Source of the DNA: Candidatus Obscuribacterales bacterium
GTDB lineage: Bacteria > Cyanobacteriota > Vampirovibrionia > Obscuribacterales > Obscuribacteraceae
Assembly: GCA_021732565.1 (NCBI GenBank)
Contig: JAKFUT010000044.1
Location: 1 to 40,827 of the forward strand
Length of the DNA: 40,827 bases
Direction of reading: 5' to 3'
In this document: in pieces, positions 24,516 to 33,777 of the stretch
Layout: each line of letters starts with the position of its first letter
Numbering within the stretch: the stretch's first letter is position 1
Program-made: the position numbers and the translations under genes
Notes under the pieces: generated by a model
The model's input: the letters and a program-made list of their open reading frames with translations, nothing else
What the model was told of the DNA's origin: nothing
The model's database searches: none

Positions 24516-25022
24516 ATGAACCGCAAAGTGTCGTTGCTCTTGTCGCTAGTGTCCTTAATAGTCTTGGCTACTGATAGTGTCGAGGCACAACAGCTGACAC
24601 CAATATATGGCAGCGAGTCCTCGACCACACAGGTGCCATCGTCAGATGCGCCGCTTCCCGTAACCTTGGCCGCGACTATAACCGCAGGAGCTGCCGCGCC
24701 TTCCTCAAGCGACGCGAAATTAGCGTCCGGTGGCTGGGGCGTAAATTCTGGAAGCTGGAACGTTCCTACTGGCAGTTGGGGTGTTAAGTCCGGAAGCTGG
24801 GGAGTGAACTCAGGCAGTTGGGGCGTGAATTCAGGCAGCTGGGGTGTGAAGTCGGGCAGTTGGGGCGTGAAGTCCGGAAGCTGGGGCGTGAATTCAGGCA
24901 GCTGGGGTGTGAAGTCCGGCAGTTGGGGCGTGAACTCCGGCAGCTGGGGCGTGAAGTCTGGAAGCTGGGGCGTGAACTCCGGCAGCTGGGGTGTTAAGTC
25001 CGGTAGCTGGGGTGTTCAATAG
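24516..25022 (+). CDS. Secreted Trp-rich heptad-repeat protein
   Basis: Residues 1-24 are a signal peptide (hydrophobic LLLSLVSLIVL core, cleavage near VEA-QQ). A ~48-residue Ser/Thr/Ala-rich linker follows. From residue 74 to the end at 168 the protein is 13 complete copies plus a partial copy of the heptad WGV(K/N)SGS, with one variant unit WNVPTGS. Lys and Asn alternate at position 4 in many adjacent units. AGGGAAAC precedes the ATG. There is no membrane anchor, so the protein is exported to periplasm or medium. The short Trp/Gly/Ser period suggests an extended beta or coil structure that could bind surfaces or polysaccharide; this is inference. Downstream, in the same direction, is the Ser/Thr kinase gene. 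Confidence 0.8.
   Translation: MNRKVSLLLSLVSLIVLATDSVEAQQLTPIYGSESSTTQVPSSDAPLPVTLAATITAGAAAPSSSDAKLASGGWGVNSGSWNVPTGSWGVKSGSWGVNSGSWGVNSGSWGVKSGSWGVKSGSWGVNSGSWGVKSGSWGVNSGSWGVKSGSWGVNSGSWGVKSGSWGVQ
24735..25022 (+). repeat. 21-bp tandem repeats encoding WGV(K/N)SGS
   Basis: Thirteen full units and one partial unit of 21 bp, in frame. Synonymous differences (for example GGCAGT/GGAAGC, GTGAA/GTAAA/GTTAA) show that the amino-acid pattern is kept while the bases drift. Copy number is likely to vary between strains. Confidence 0.9.
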
Positions 25023-25185
25023 TTGGTCATCCCAACCGAACTTAGCCAACATGTGAGTTGATCGATTGTGCAATCGCGTCTACATGCCACGCTTCACGCT
25101 GTCGTATCTCAAATGGAATGGTATTGACTTCAGACGTGTTCTGAAAGGGTATATTTCGGTTGAGTCCAACCCTGAAAGTGTGCGC

Positions 25186-27933
25186 ATGCGGAACCTGCAG
25201 CTTGATGAGTCATTAGTAGGAACTGTCATAGATGGCGGGTTCCTCATCACTCAATTTTTGGGTGCCGGTGGCATGGGCGCGGCGTTTCGAGCAAAGCAAG
25301 CCGAATTGAATAGGGATGTCTGCGTTAAGTTCCTCAGGGAAGACGGGCTCACCGACCCGGAAAATCTGGCGCGGTTCAAGCGTGAAGCGAGAGTTCTTTC
25401 GCGATTGAGGCACAACAACATCGTCGGGTGCTATTCCTTCGGGCTGCTGGGAAGTGTTTTTCCATTTTTGGTTATGGAGTATCTGGAAGGTCGGTCCCTG
25501 AAACACTTGTTGAACGAAGAGCGTTTGGGCTGGGCCCCGGCCGTCTCTATAGTCGAGCAAATTTGCAATGGGCTGGAGTATGCTCATCAAAGTGGCTTCG
25601 TTCATCGAGACATAAAGCCGGACAACATCATGCTGCCTCAATCAGGCACTCAAGATATCTCGGATGCGAAAATAATTGACTTTGGATTGGTGGGAAAGCA
25701 TCATGGACCAGTCGATGTAGACACGCTGACCTCACCGGGAACTCTGATAGGTAGCGTCAACTACATGGCACCGGAGGCGTTCAGGGGAGAGCCGGCGAAC
25801 CGGTCGCTAGATATTTATTCAGTCGGCTGTGTTTTGTTTGAGCTACTGAGCGGGCGACAGCCGTTTGAAGCCGATAATCCCATGGCGGTAATGTACAAGC
25901 ACGTTAATGAGCAGCTACCACCGTTACCGAAAGACGCTGCACCTGATACTGTACGCGGTACGCTTGAGGAATTGATATGGACGGCGACGGCAACAGATCC
26001 GGCGATGCGATTCGACTCCTGCGGAGAAATTGCAGTCGTTCTCAGAGATGTTCTTCTTCACCATGCTGATCCTGATACCAAAAGGCGCCTCCAGCGGCGC
26101 CTCCCTCTTTCCCCCCGCACCCCGCCTTCAGTGCGACGGGCAGCCATTTGCTTGGCGGGTATTGCGGCGTTCGCAGCTTGTATCCTGGCCAGCCAAACTT
26201 TGAGTCGCAAACAAGAAGCTGTTAATTCACCCGGGCTCACACTTGCCAGCCAGAGATTTCCAGTGGAGGCGTTGGCGCCTGAATTGACGAGCGAACAGCA
26301 ACAATCGTATGAGGTAAACGTTCGAAAAAGGTTGCAGGCTTTTGATCTATCCCTCCAAGGGTTGATTGCTTCATGGTCAAGGAGAGAGAGACACACAGCC
26401 TCTTTCGCCACCGCAAGTACCGCTGGCTTCGATAGAAATCCTCGGGCTGTGGAGGACAGAACTACCGGCGCCTTAGTTGCAAACACGAAGAATCTTCTGT
26501 CGGCGCTGCAAGAGTTCTTACGGCGAGACGGATACTATCTTGATGCCGTGGGTGAGAGTACTGCTGACGGCGTTCGAGCTCTGACTCGCAGGCTAAGTGA
26601 ATTATGTATTGATTTGTCCCGTGCCAAACAAGCTTCGTTAGCCAATGAGTTTATCGATTTTCAGTGCGATCTTTGCAGCAGCTCCGCATTTTATCAAGAA
26701 GCTCGCAGCATTCTAGACACCAGGAAACCGCTTCCTGAAGGCGCAACGTTGGACCAGCCTAGAGCTGGACTGAGCAATTTCCTGGAGCACTGCGTTGCAC
26801 TCAAGAGGGAAGCCAGTGGAACCGACGAGGACATTTGGATCTGGCACAGACTTCGTCCACTGGTGCGTCATTTTTCGCAGTTAACTAACGGGGCGAATTA
26901 CTTTGTTGCTTATGTGGCACAGTATTCTACCGAGGACGAGACGTGGGTGCCTAGCCTCTTTCAGGTATATCAATCTTTGAGATTCAGAAATGTTTCGAGT
27001 CGGCTCCAGGCACTTTCTGGTCTATCGGCTCTCTACCTGAACCAGCATCAGACTGATAAAGCTGCGCAAGTGTTGCAAGAAACTCTTCGCTATTATCAAC
27101 TCTCTTCCAATTTTCAGATCAATGAGCTGGCAGATGCACTTTTCGACATTCACCAGTCAGATACGGCCGTGTCTATTTTGAACGCTGAGAGTGCTAAGGC
27201 AAAACTGCGGAATGACCCGTTTCGTTATTGTTGCGCCCAATCGCAGCTGGCAAAATTTGCGATCGAATTGAAGCGGTCAAAAGGGTTGAATTATTGGAAT
27301 GAATTTCTTCAGAACGACGAATGGTCTCGTGTCTATTCGGAGTGGCGACAACCACCTAGTCCGTCGGCTGGTTGTGAAAACACCGTTTATCACGTGCTTG
27401 CCTGTCTAGAACAATCGGCCAATTTGCTGAGCTATCACGATCGAGCGGGCTCTGCAGAGTTATTCCGGCACCTTCGGGAGCTGGTCTTAGCAGGAAAACG
27501 AAGCGGTCTGTCATATGCGATGACTCTCTATCACGCAGTGCGTTATCATTCTTACGCGAAATTCTTTGTCGAAAGCTTGGATTTGGCTCGCGCCCTGAAT
27601 GAAGCGTGTTACCAGCCAAATCTTGAATTCACCGATAAATTCTTTTACTATGCCGCAGATGTAGAACTTGGGCAAAGGCTGTTGCTTGTGGGAAAGAAAA
27701 ACGAGGCGAGAACCTATCTTACAAGAGCTGCGTCTATTGCTGACGAGTTGATCTCGAATCCAGCAACCGGCGGAACGCTGCCTTATGTCGAAGAGAGTAT
27801 CGAGTTCTTTCGGGCTGCAGGACTCAACGCAGAAGCAGAAAAGATCAGACAACTCCTGGTGGAGCACTCCTTGCATCCCTTTGGCGGAGCCGCCACGGGA
27901 GCTGTTGGTTCGCCGGCCCGAGGACACAAATGA
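25186..27933 (+). CDS. Membrane-anchored Ser/Thr protein kinase with helical C-terminal domain
   Basis: This is a Hanks-type kinase. Numbering from the ATG at 25186, it has glycine-loop GAGGMG (26-31), Lys48 (CVKFL), catalytic HRDIKPDN (140-147), DFG (165-167), activation-loop GSVNYMAPE and SLDIYSVGCVLFELLSG; all catalytic residues are present. After the kinase domain (~15-285) there is one transmembrane helix at ~320-340 (AICLAGIAAFAACILA), then ~570 residues of mostly helical sequence, resembling degenerate TPR/SEL-like repeats (ALSGLSALYLNQHQTDKAAQ), which would be extracytoplasmic and sense a signal. The start is uncertain: GTG 25066 and ATG 25084 are in frame, none has a strong ribosome-binding site. 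Confidence 0.87.
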   Translation: MRNLQLDESLVGTVIDGGFLITQFLGAGGMGAAFRAKQAELNRDVCVKFLREDGLTDPENLARFKREARVLSRLRHNNIVGCYSFGLLGSVFPFLVMEYLEGRSLKHLLNEERLGWAPAVSIVEQICNGLEYAHQSGFVHRDIKPDNIMLPQSGTQDISDAKIIDFGLVGKHHGPVDVDTLTSPGTLIGSVNYMAPEAFRGEPANRSLDIYSVGCVLFELLSGRQPFEADNPMAVMYKHVNEQLPPLPKDAAPDTVRGTLEELIWTATATDPAMRFDSCGEIAVVLRDVLLHHADPDTKRRLQRRLPLSPRTPPSVRRAAICLAGIAAFAACILASQTLSRKQEAVNSPGLTLASQRFPVEALAPELTSEQQQSYEVNVRKRLQAFDLSLQGLIASWSRRERHTASFATASTAGFDRNPRAVEDRTTGALVANTKNLLSALQEFLRRDGYYLDAVGESTADGVRALTRRLSELCIDLSRAKQASLANEFIDFQCDLCSSSAFYQEARSILDTRKPLPEGATLDQPRAGLSNFLEHCVALKREASGTDEDIWIWHRLRPLVRHFSQLTNGANYFVAYVAQYSTEDETWVPSLFQVYQSLRFRNVSSRLQALSGLSALYLNQHQTDKAAQVLQETLRYYQLSSNFQINELADALFDIHQSDTAVSILNAESAKAKLRNDPFRYCCAQSQLAKFAIELKRSKGLNYWNEFLQNDEWSRVYSEWRQPPSPSAGCENTVYHVLACLEQSANLLSYHDRAGSAELFRHLRELVLAGKRSGLSYAMTLYHAVRYHSYAKFFVESLDLARALNEACYQPNLEFTDKFFYYAADVELGQRLLLVGKKNEARTYLTRAASIADELISNPATGGTLPYVEESIEFFRAAGLNAEAEKIRQLLVEHSLHPFGGAATGAVGSPARGHK

Positions 27934-28204
27934 AGGGCCAAACCTATTTGTTGCTAGACTACATCTCCGGCACCGACCTGCGACAGATTATTTTTCAAAA
28001 GGGCAAGCAAGATGGGCAAAGCTCGTTGAGCGAGTCTGGAGCGGAGCGGCAAGAGCGGTACAATTAAAGTCTCTCAAATTGTCGCAGAGGCAAGTTGAGA
28101 TTGGCTCTTGGGTGAAAGAGTTGGAAACGGCGGGCGAGTTGAAGGCAAGGCAAGCAGGCTGGCGCAGCGCAGTCTATCGTGAGATAGGGCGAACACATCC
28201 ATAA
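27930..28204 (+). pseudogene. Possible fragment of a second protein kinase
   Basis: An ATG overlapping the kinase stop (ATGA) reads 45 codons beginning MKGQTYLLLDYISGTDLRQI, which resembles the hinge segment of a Ser/Thr kinase (YLvxeYxxGxdLr). A second frame to 28204 then reads LSQRQVEIGSWVKELETAG and AVYREIGRTHP, reminiscent of the helix and the HRD/YRD loop further along a kinase, but with key residues lost. A frameshifted remnant is the best reading. Chance is not excluded. Confidence 0.35.
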
Positions 28205-28318
28205 ACGGTTTATCAGATCTCGTTTGCACCGGTTTATGAAAGAACTCCAGACTAATGGCTATAATTTGATTGACGAAAAGGCTAAAATGTTCTCTGTTTA
28301 TGTTGACAACGAGATTCT

Positions 28319-28993
28319 ATGGCAAAAATTCTTATTGCAGAAGACAACGAAGCTCTCCGCCAATCCCTCGTGAACTTGCTGAAGGATGAAAAACATCAGA
28401 TTGATGCTGCCGCCACGGGCGACTATGCTCTAGAACTGCTGCTCAATTACTCATATGATGCTGTCATTCTAGATTGGGACCTACCGGCGGTACCGGGCAT
28501 CGAAATTTGTCAGCGGTATAGAAAGCATGGCGGAGATGCTCCCGTTTTGTTTCTGACGGGCAAAACAGATTACAAATCTCGGGTAGCGGGGTTGGATTCC
28601 GGCGCTGATGATTACTTATGCAAGCCGTTTAACTCAGATGAGTTGATGGCGAGGTTGCGAGCCATGTTGCGACGCAGTCCCCACAAGGTGCGAACTGTTT
28701 TGAGGGTCGGAGCCATTGCCTACAACCCGGAAAGCAAAATAGTGTATTTCAACGAGGAACCAATCGACGTAACAAAGAAAGAAATTTCCATCGTTGAGTT
28801 CTTTCTTCGCCACCCTAATCAGGTCTTCAGCATTGAGGCAATTGTCGAGCGAGTTTGGTCCTCGGAGTCTGAAGTTTCTCCGGAAACCGTGCGCCCTTAT
28901 ATAAAACGCTTGCGCGATAAGCTGACAGATGACGGTGGCAAATGCCAACTAATTACGGTTCATGGTAGCGGGTATAAGTTGGTTGAGAGCTAG
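28319..28993 (+). CDS. OmpR/PhoB-family response regulator
   Basis: This 224-residue transcription regulator has an N-terminal receiver domain (acidic pair E8/D9, phospho-acceptor Asp52 in LDWDLP, Thr80, Lys102) and a C-terminal winged-helix domain from ~130 (VYFNEEPIDVTKKEISIVEF ... VSPETVRPYIKRLRDKL ... ITVHGSGYKLV). The cognate histidine kinase gene begins one base before this stop codon ends (28993), so the two are cotranscribed and translationally coupled. About 115 bp separate it from the kinase remnant upstream. Target genes are not visible. Confidence 0.9.
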   Translation: MAKILIAEDNEALRQSLVNLLKDEKHQIDAAATGDYALELLLNYSYDAVILDWDLPAVPGIEICQRYRKHGGDAPVLFLTGKTDYKSRVAGLDSGADDYLCKPFNSDELMARLRAMLRRSPHKVRTVLRVGAIAYNPESKIVYFNEEPIDVTKKEISIVEFFLRHPNQVFSIEAIVERVWSSESEVSPETVRPYIKRLRDKLTDDGGKCQLITVHGSGYKLVES

Positions 28994-30699
28994 TGTTCCG
29001 TGGTATGTCCCACCGTTTAGCCTTCGACAAACTGCGATTGTTTGCTTTGGCTGCAACATTATTGCAGCTGCTGCTGATTGCATGTGTTCTGATTTATAGC
29101 TTGCAGCAGTCTAACGAGATCAGCCTCTTGAAGTCTGTTGTCGCACTCGATCGAGTACTGATCGAAAGCGGCGTAACTGCCGAGAGTATTCCCCTGCATA
29201 TCGACGACAAGCTCTTTGCTATTCGGGCAAGAAACATACTCAAACGGAATTTTTCGGGCACATCCGACGAGGCTAGCAAGGCAGAAAGCCTGACTACTTC
29301 CCTGGTTTCAGCGTGCCAGGAAATGCAAAACATGATCGCACCTGCTTCATTTAAGTCGGAGAATCTTATATCTCTACGTAATGCCTTCAACCACTACATT
29401 GATAAATCTCGCCAGTTATTGCTGGCGAAAGAGAACACCATGAATTTTTTGATTCCTATGGTTTCTATATTGTCCTTGCTCATTGTTGGTTTGACTGTGG
29501 TGTCGACGGAGCAATCGATCAGACAGCAAGGCTCACAACCGAGTGGCAATGGTGATGGCGCAGATAGTGATAAAACGGCGGAAGAGAGCGCCGTTAGCCC
29601 TAGTGCCCTGGCCAAGTTGTCTAATCTGGACCAACTGGCGATGAATCTGACTGGCACGCTAACCATAGGGACAAAATCAGCCAAGAGTTATCTTGATAAT
29701 ATGCCAGTGGGCCTGTTGTCGGCAAATTCCGACGGCATTGTTCAGGCTGCCAATTTTACAGCGTTGAAGATGCTCCGTTGCACAATTGATAAGGTCGTTG
29801 GAAGCAACATTGCCAGCTTCTTTCGGCTGCATGACGGGAAGCGTGTCGATGTCGATACCCTCAGGGAACACGGGTTGGACAAGGTCGTTGAAGCCCTGCT
29901 GGCATGCCGTGATGCTGCGTCAACTCGCACTCCTGTAGATATTTCGTTTGCCCAGTTTTCCGGACCAACCGGCACTGGCTTGATAGTGAATATTGTTGAT
30001 GTTTCCGACCGATATGAAGTAGAGAAGTTGAAGCAGGATTTTCTCTCTATGGTTAGCCATGATCTGCGAACTCCGCTTACTTCGATCGGTTTAGCGCTCT
30101 CCTCGATTGCGTCGGCAGGAAGCAATCCGCTCTCAAACGAGCAGGTTGAGTTGGCAAATGGTGCGGAACGAGAGGTTGCTCGATTGGTACGCCTGGTTTC
30201 GACGTTGCTCGACTTCGCAAGAATTCGTTCGGGAAAACTCGAACTGCATAAGCGTGCATTCGACGTGCAGCCATTGTTAGAACGCCTGAGTTCCAATATG
30301 TCGAGACTAGCTACCTCACGATCTATTGTCATCGTCACTAAATCCAATTCAGATTATGTTGTCGCTGACGAAGATCGAATCTATCAGGTTCTGGAAAATT
30401 TTTTGGCCAATGCTATCAAGTTCAGTCCTGATGGAGGCAAAATTGTTATCGAAGCACTATCTGCGGGTGGTGGCGTGAGGTTTGAAGTAAGAGACTCTGG
30501 AGTCGGTATTTCCGAGGACAAGCGTGAAGTGATATTTGAGCGCTTCGAACAGGTTTCCGAAGAAGATCACACCGTGCGTGGAGGAACAGGGCTGGGGCTA
30601 GCGATATGCAAGCTGATGGTCGAGCAACACGGTGGTACCATCGGCGTAACTTCCGAGGTCGGCAAGGGTAGCTGCTTCTGGTTTACGTTACCCGACTAG
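28993..30699 (+). CDS. Membrane sensor histidine kinase
   Basis: The 568-residue kinase has two transmembrane helices (~15-38 and ~152-172) framing a ~110-residue helical extracytoplasmic sensor region, then a PAS-like domain (~232-340, LDNMPVGLLSANSDGIVQAAN), a HisKA domain with phospho-acceptor His356 in SHDLRTPLTS, and an HATPase with N-box Asn469/473, DSGVGIS and GGTGLGLAICK. All catalytic boxes are present. GTG at 28993 overlaps the regulator's stop by one base; ATG 29005 is an alternative start. It should phosphorylate the OmpR-type regulator upstream. Confidence 0.9.
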   Translation: MFRGMSHRLAFDKLRLFALAATLLQLLLIACVLIYSLQQSNEISLLKSVVALDRVLIESGVTAESIPLHIDDKLFAIRARNILKRNFSGTSDEASKAESLTTSLVSACQEMQNMIAPASFKSENLISLRNAFNHYIDKSRQLLLAKENTMNFLIPMVSILSLLIVGLTVVSTEQSIRQQGSQPSGNGDGADSDKTAEESAVSPSALAKLSNLDQLAMNLTGTLTIGTKSAKSYLDNMPVGLLSANSDGIVQAANFTALKMLRCTIDKVVGSNIASFFRLHDGKRVDVDTLREHGLDKVVEALLACRDAASTRTPVDISFAQFSGPTGTGLIVNIVDVSDRYEVEKLKQDFLSMVSHDLRTPLTSIGLALSSIASAGSNPLSNEQVELANGAEREVARLVRLVSTLLDFARIRSGKLELHKRAFDVQPLLERLSSNMSRLATSRSIVIVTKSNSDYVVADEDRIYQVLENFLANAIKFSPDGGKIVIEALSAGGGVRFEVRDSGVGISEDKREVIFERFEQVSEEDHTVRGGTGLGLAICKLMVEQHGGTIGVTSEVGKGSCFWFTLPD

Positions 30700-30720
30700 C
30701 TTCAAAATCATCCAAAGAAA

Positions 30721-31113
30721 TTACCCGTGTTCGAGATTTGAAATTTCTTTGGGCAACCACATGTTCAAGATGTGAGCCAGGTCGCCCAAGAGTCCGGGTT
30801 TCTGCAAATGGTCGTCCATCCCGGCTGCAAGGCACTGTTGCCTGTTGGAATGTGCCGTCATCGCAATTATTGGAACTCGCTTGAGACCCTCCTTATGTTC
30901 TTTCTCGCGGATAAGTTTGGTGGTCTTAATTCCATCAATGCCGGGTAGTCCCACGTCCATCAGGATCAATGAAAAGTCACCGTGGTACCTCTCCACCGCG
31001 TCTTCACCATTGGAAACAGTGTCAATGGCAAATCCTAATTGAGCAAGCTGTAGTTGAGTAACGTACGTCACAACTGGGTCGTCTTCGACAAGTAAGATTC
31101 GTATGTCCGTCAT
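30721..31113 (-). CDS. Single-domain receiver protein (CheY-like)
   Basis: This is a stand-alone receiver domain of 130 residues: acidic pair E10/D11/D12, phospho-acceptor Asp53 in LMDVGLPGID, a Thr in IAMTAHS and Lys in LQKPG. No output domain follows. The ATG at 31113 overlaps the TGA of the histidine kinase gene by four bases and is preferred over the start at 31149 inside the kinase. The domain resembles the receiver found at the C-terminus of hybrid kinases, so kinase and receiver together look like a split hybrid. It converges on the other kinase gene with only 21 bp between stops. Confidence 0.88.
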   Translation of the reverse strand: MTDIRILLVEDDPVVTYVTQLQLAQLGFAIDTVSNGEDAVERYHGDFSLILMDVGLPGIDGIKTTKLIREKEHKEGLKRVPIIAMTAHSNRQQCLAAGMDDHLQKPGLLGDLAHILNMWLPKEISNLEHG

Positions 31114-32246
31114 GACTTGTACTGGTCCTTGAAAAATGGAATCTCGCAACAGAACCTTGAGCCATTGCCCGGTTGGCTCGTCACACTTATCTGCCCTCCC
31201 ATCAACTCCACCAGATCTTTGCTTATGCTCAACCCCAAACCGGTACCACCAGCCACGCTGGTGGTTGTGTCTTGAACCTGTGTGAATGGCTGAAACAGAT
31301 CAGCTTGTTGCTGTTGCGATATACCGATACCAGTATCTATCACCGAAAAGCCAACAGTGGTCTTACTGCCATCTTCTTCCACCAGGTCGGCATTTATGTA
31401 TATCTCACCCTGCTCCGTGAATTTAACGGCATTACAGCCGAGGTTGAACAGTACCTGGCGCACTCGCAACTCATCACCACAAACATACTCTGGTAATCTT
31501 TTGTCGCATGATACGGATAATCGGAGCTGTTTGTTTTCCGCGTCACGTGAAATCAACTGTGCAACATCACTAACGACTGGACGAATGGGAAAAGGTCTGT
31601 ATTCCAGTTGAATCTTTCCAGCTTCCAACTTGGCTGCGTCAACTATGCAATTGAGAGTTTGCAAAAGCCTTTTTGAAGAATCGAAGGCTGTACGTACCAT
31701 TGGATTCACATCCGGACCGAGGTCTTTCAAGCAAAGCAGCTCAACCAGGCCGATTATGCCAACCATGGGAGTGCGAACCTCATGCCCGACCGTAGCCAAA
31801 AACTTGGTTTTTGCTTCAAGTGCGGACTCTGCTTGCTGTTTAGCCGTTTCGAGTTCCCGGATCTGGAGGGCCGCAAGCGTTGACTCTGCCTGTGTCTTAG
31901 CTAGCTGGAGGTCGCTGATTATCTGTGTGCGCCAACCAACAAATACGGCGATTCCCAAAACAACGACAAACGTGAAAAATGTTTCGAAATCCGTAATAAA
32001 GAAATCATACAAGGGTGGTTCGATAAAGAAGTCGAATGCAATCAAGCTAAGCACAGAAGCGATACTCGACATTATTGCATCACTCCTGGCTGCAATCAGA
32101 CAGACTGCAATCAAATACAATAGCCATGAAACCCGGTGAGAGACAACTCTCCCCAGCAGCATGCTCAACAATGTCGTGACCGTCACCACGAAGATCGCTG
32201 CTGCAAGCGAATTTAGACGATTTCTACGCGGTGATTTCGTAGCCAT
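31110..32246 (-). CDS. Histidine kinase with KdpD-like four-helix membrane domain
   Basis: Residues ~12-105 hold four transmembrane helices with the DUF4118 pattern known from KdpD (SWLLYLIAVCLIAARSD, FDFFIEPPLYDFFITD). A coiled coil (~108-145) leads to the HisKA domain with His155 in GHEVRTP and an ATPase domain with DTGIGIS and GGTGLGLSISKDLVELMGG. No extracytoplasmic sensor domain is present, so the membrane helices probably sense. The stop overlaps the receiver gene by four bases and the two form a pair. Roughly 150 bp upstream are the tandem hairpin repeats at 32396-32615. Confidence 0.9.
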   Translation of the reverse strand: MATKSPRRNRLNSLAAAIFVVTVTTLLSMLLGRVVSHRVSWLLYLIAVCLIAARSDAIMSSIASVLSLIAFDFFIEPPLYDFFITDFETFFTFVVVLGIAVFVGWRTQIISDLQLAKTQAESTLAALQIRELETAKQQAESALEAKTKFLATVGHEVRTPMVGIIGLVELLCLKDLGPDVNPMVRTAFDSSKRLLQTLNCIVDAAKLEAGKIQLEYRPFPIRPVVSDVAQLISRDAENKQLRLSVSCDKRLPEYVCGDELRVRQVLFNLGCNAVKFTEQGEIYINADLVEEDGSKTTVGFSVIDTGIGISQQQQADLFQPFTQVQDTTTSVAGGTGLGLSISKDLVELMGGQISVTSQPGNGSRFCCEIPFFKDQYKS

Positions 32247-33309
32247 AAATTTACAACTCTACTTTGCAGCATTGTAGTTTCATTATAGATTGGAAGACGA
32301 TCAACGCCGTTGTTCGTTTCCCTCCCGGCTCCTACCCCAACGAGATCAGTCAGTTGAGCTAGTTAATGGTCTTTCGGTGAACCAAGAAGCGTGCAGAACA
32401 GTGCCTTCATCTTTTATGTAGTGCAAGTGATAACGCATGCACCCGCGCATCGTGAACACTTGCGTTCACGATGGTCAAACGCAGACTAATCGACCTTCGG
32501 TTAATACTACGAGCTTGAGCGAACAATGCCTTTATCTGCTACATAGCGCAAGGGTGATACGCATGCGACACCCGGGCGGTATGAACGACTTGCGTTCACT
32601 GTGCTGCAACGCAGTACGCTTATAGCAGAAAAGATAAGGAATTGGCTTCTTCAGAATCATTATGTAGACACCACTGTTCCTTGGGAAGAAGCGGCCGGTT
32701 GCTCCCAACAAAAAGCCCAGCGGCGCAGACATGGCCGGGAGCTACCTTCGCGCAGGTTGGATCTTCGTATCATGCTCCCAAAAGGAGCACCCATCGACGA
32801 CCGAGGGTGTGCGGGGACTTGCCGACTGTCACTTCAAACATCAGCAACTAAGCAACGGGCGCTAACCATTCGCTATTAAGTTGAAGACATGTTTCGTGGT
32901 GGTAACTCCAAAGTCCGTCGATTTTAGGGCTCAATCTTCGCTGAGTTCATTGGACAACGCCCGTTCGAAATCTCTAACTTCAAGACAACATATATCACCC
33001 CGCTAGAATCACGAGGAGACACTAGAAAACAACCGTCAGCTCCGATCAGAATTAAGTCGAATTTTAAGCGCGTGCTTGCTTTGGAGCACCCGTTCTCCTC
33101 ACAAGCACCTGAATTAGGAAACAAAACCAGGAATTCAAATTGTTCGAGGAGCCAGATCTTGCTAATTGAGCTCTCCGTTCACGCGATACTTTATTCGCGA
33201 GCGGTTGGTCGGTGTGATGGGCTCCTTCCGCTACGGGCACTTCTAACTGTGCCATGGATACAGCGGGATGAAGCCCAAACTTGCAGACTCTAACAAACAG
33301 GAGACCCTC
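32247..33309. other. Long intergenic region with hairpin repeats
   Basis: Over 1 kb without a convincing gene. It holds the two diverged direct repeats at 32396-32615 and a small hairpin TGCTCC-CAAAA-GGAGCA near 32773. Short frames in it have no ribosome-binding site and no recognisable product. I see nothing definite in 32890-33290. Confidence 0.5.
32396..32615 (+). repeat. Two diverged direct repeats with internal hairpins
   Basis: Bases 32396-32486 and 32521-32615 are imperfect copies, both starting GAACARTGCCTTYATC, with CGCATGC in the middle and ending with ACGCAG. Copy A has a perfect 10-bp hairpin at 32448-32473 (CATCGTGAAC / GTTCACGATG). Copy B keeps only five pairs of it. Upstream GCAAGTG can alternatively pair with CACTTGC of the loop. 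Confidence 0.65.
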
Positions 33310-33777
33310 ATGTTACTGAGTGAAGCGAGCAGTCGGTTCGCCGTAATTCCTCTCTGCCTCTGGATGCTCACGCCAATCTTCGCAGCCTTTCTGATTCGCT
33401 GGAAGATCAAGGCGATCCTCAACTGGTATGGACGCACGTCTGGCAAGCGGACATGGATTGTGCTCGATGCCATCGCCGCTGGTGCATTTTCGCTGGGCAT
33501 CGTTGCTGGAGTGGTGGCGCTTGCCATCGGACCGTTCACACCCCAGCATGATGATCTTCTGATGTGGCTATGGAAGACCGCCGGGGCCGCCATCACGTTC
33601 TCCGTGATGGCGGTTAGCGTTCACGTCTGGCTTATAGAGTTTCAACAAACGCTTCTCCACGAGAAATATCTCGAGAGGGTCTATCGAATTCCTCCAGGCG
33701 GTGGAAGTCAATCATTGCGGCCTCACGGGACCAATCAATGCCGGTCCAAGCTGTTGATTCCAAATCACATTGACTGA
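33310..33777 (+). CDS. Hypothetical membrane protein, 155 aa
   Basis: The start at 33310 is supported by CAGGAGA eight bases upstream; the frame opens at 33268. Three hydrophobic segments are visible at about residues 10-32 (VIPLCLWMLTPIFAAFLI), 50-72 (AIAAGAFSLGIVAGVVALAI) and 90-110 (AAITFSVMAVSVHVWLI), followed by a ~45-residue basic tail, so an integral inner-membrane protein with a cytoplasmic tail is likely. The Leu/Trp/Lys content is that of a real membrane protein, not of random sequence. No family recognised. It lies in the gene-poor region between the hairpin repeats. Confidence 0.6.
   Translation: MLLSEASSRFAVIPLCLWMLTPIFAAFLIRWKIKAILNWYGRTSGKRTWIVLDAIAAGAFSLGIVAGVVALAIGPFTPQHDDLLMWLWKTAGAAITFSVMAVSVHVWLIEFQQTLLHEKYLERVYRIPPGGGSQSLRPHGTNQCRSKLLIPNHID

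Noticed and set aside
27785-27929. Plus-strand frame overlapping the kinase C-terminus
   Set aside because: The part inside the kinase gene is a shadow; only the portion after 27930 is considered, as a possible kinase remnant.
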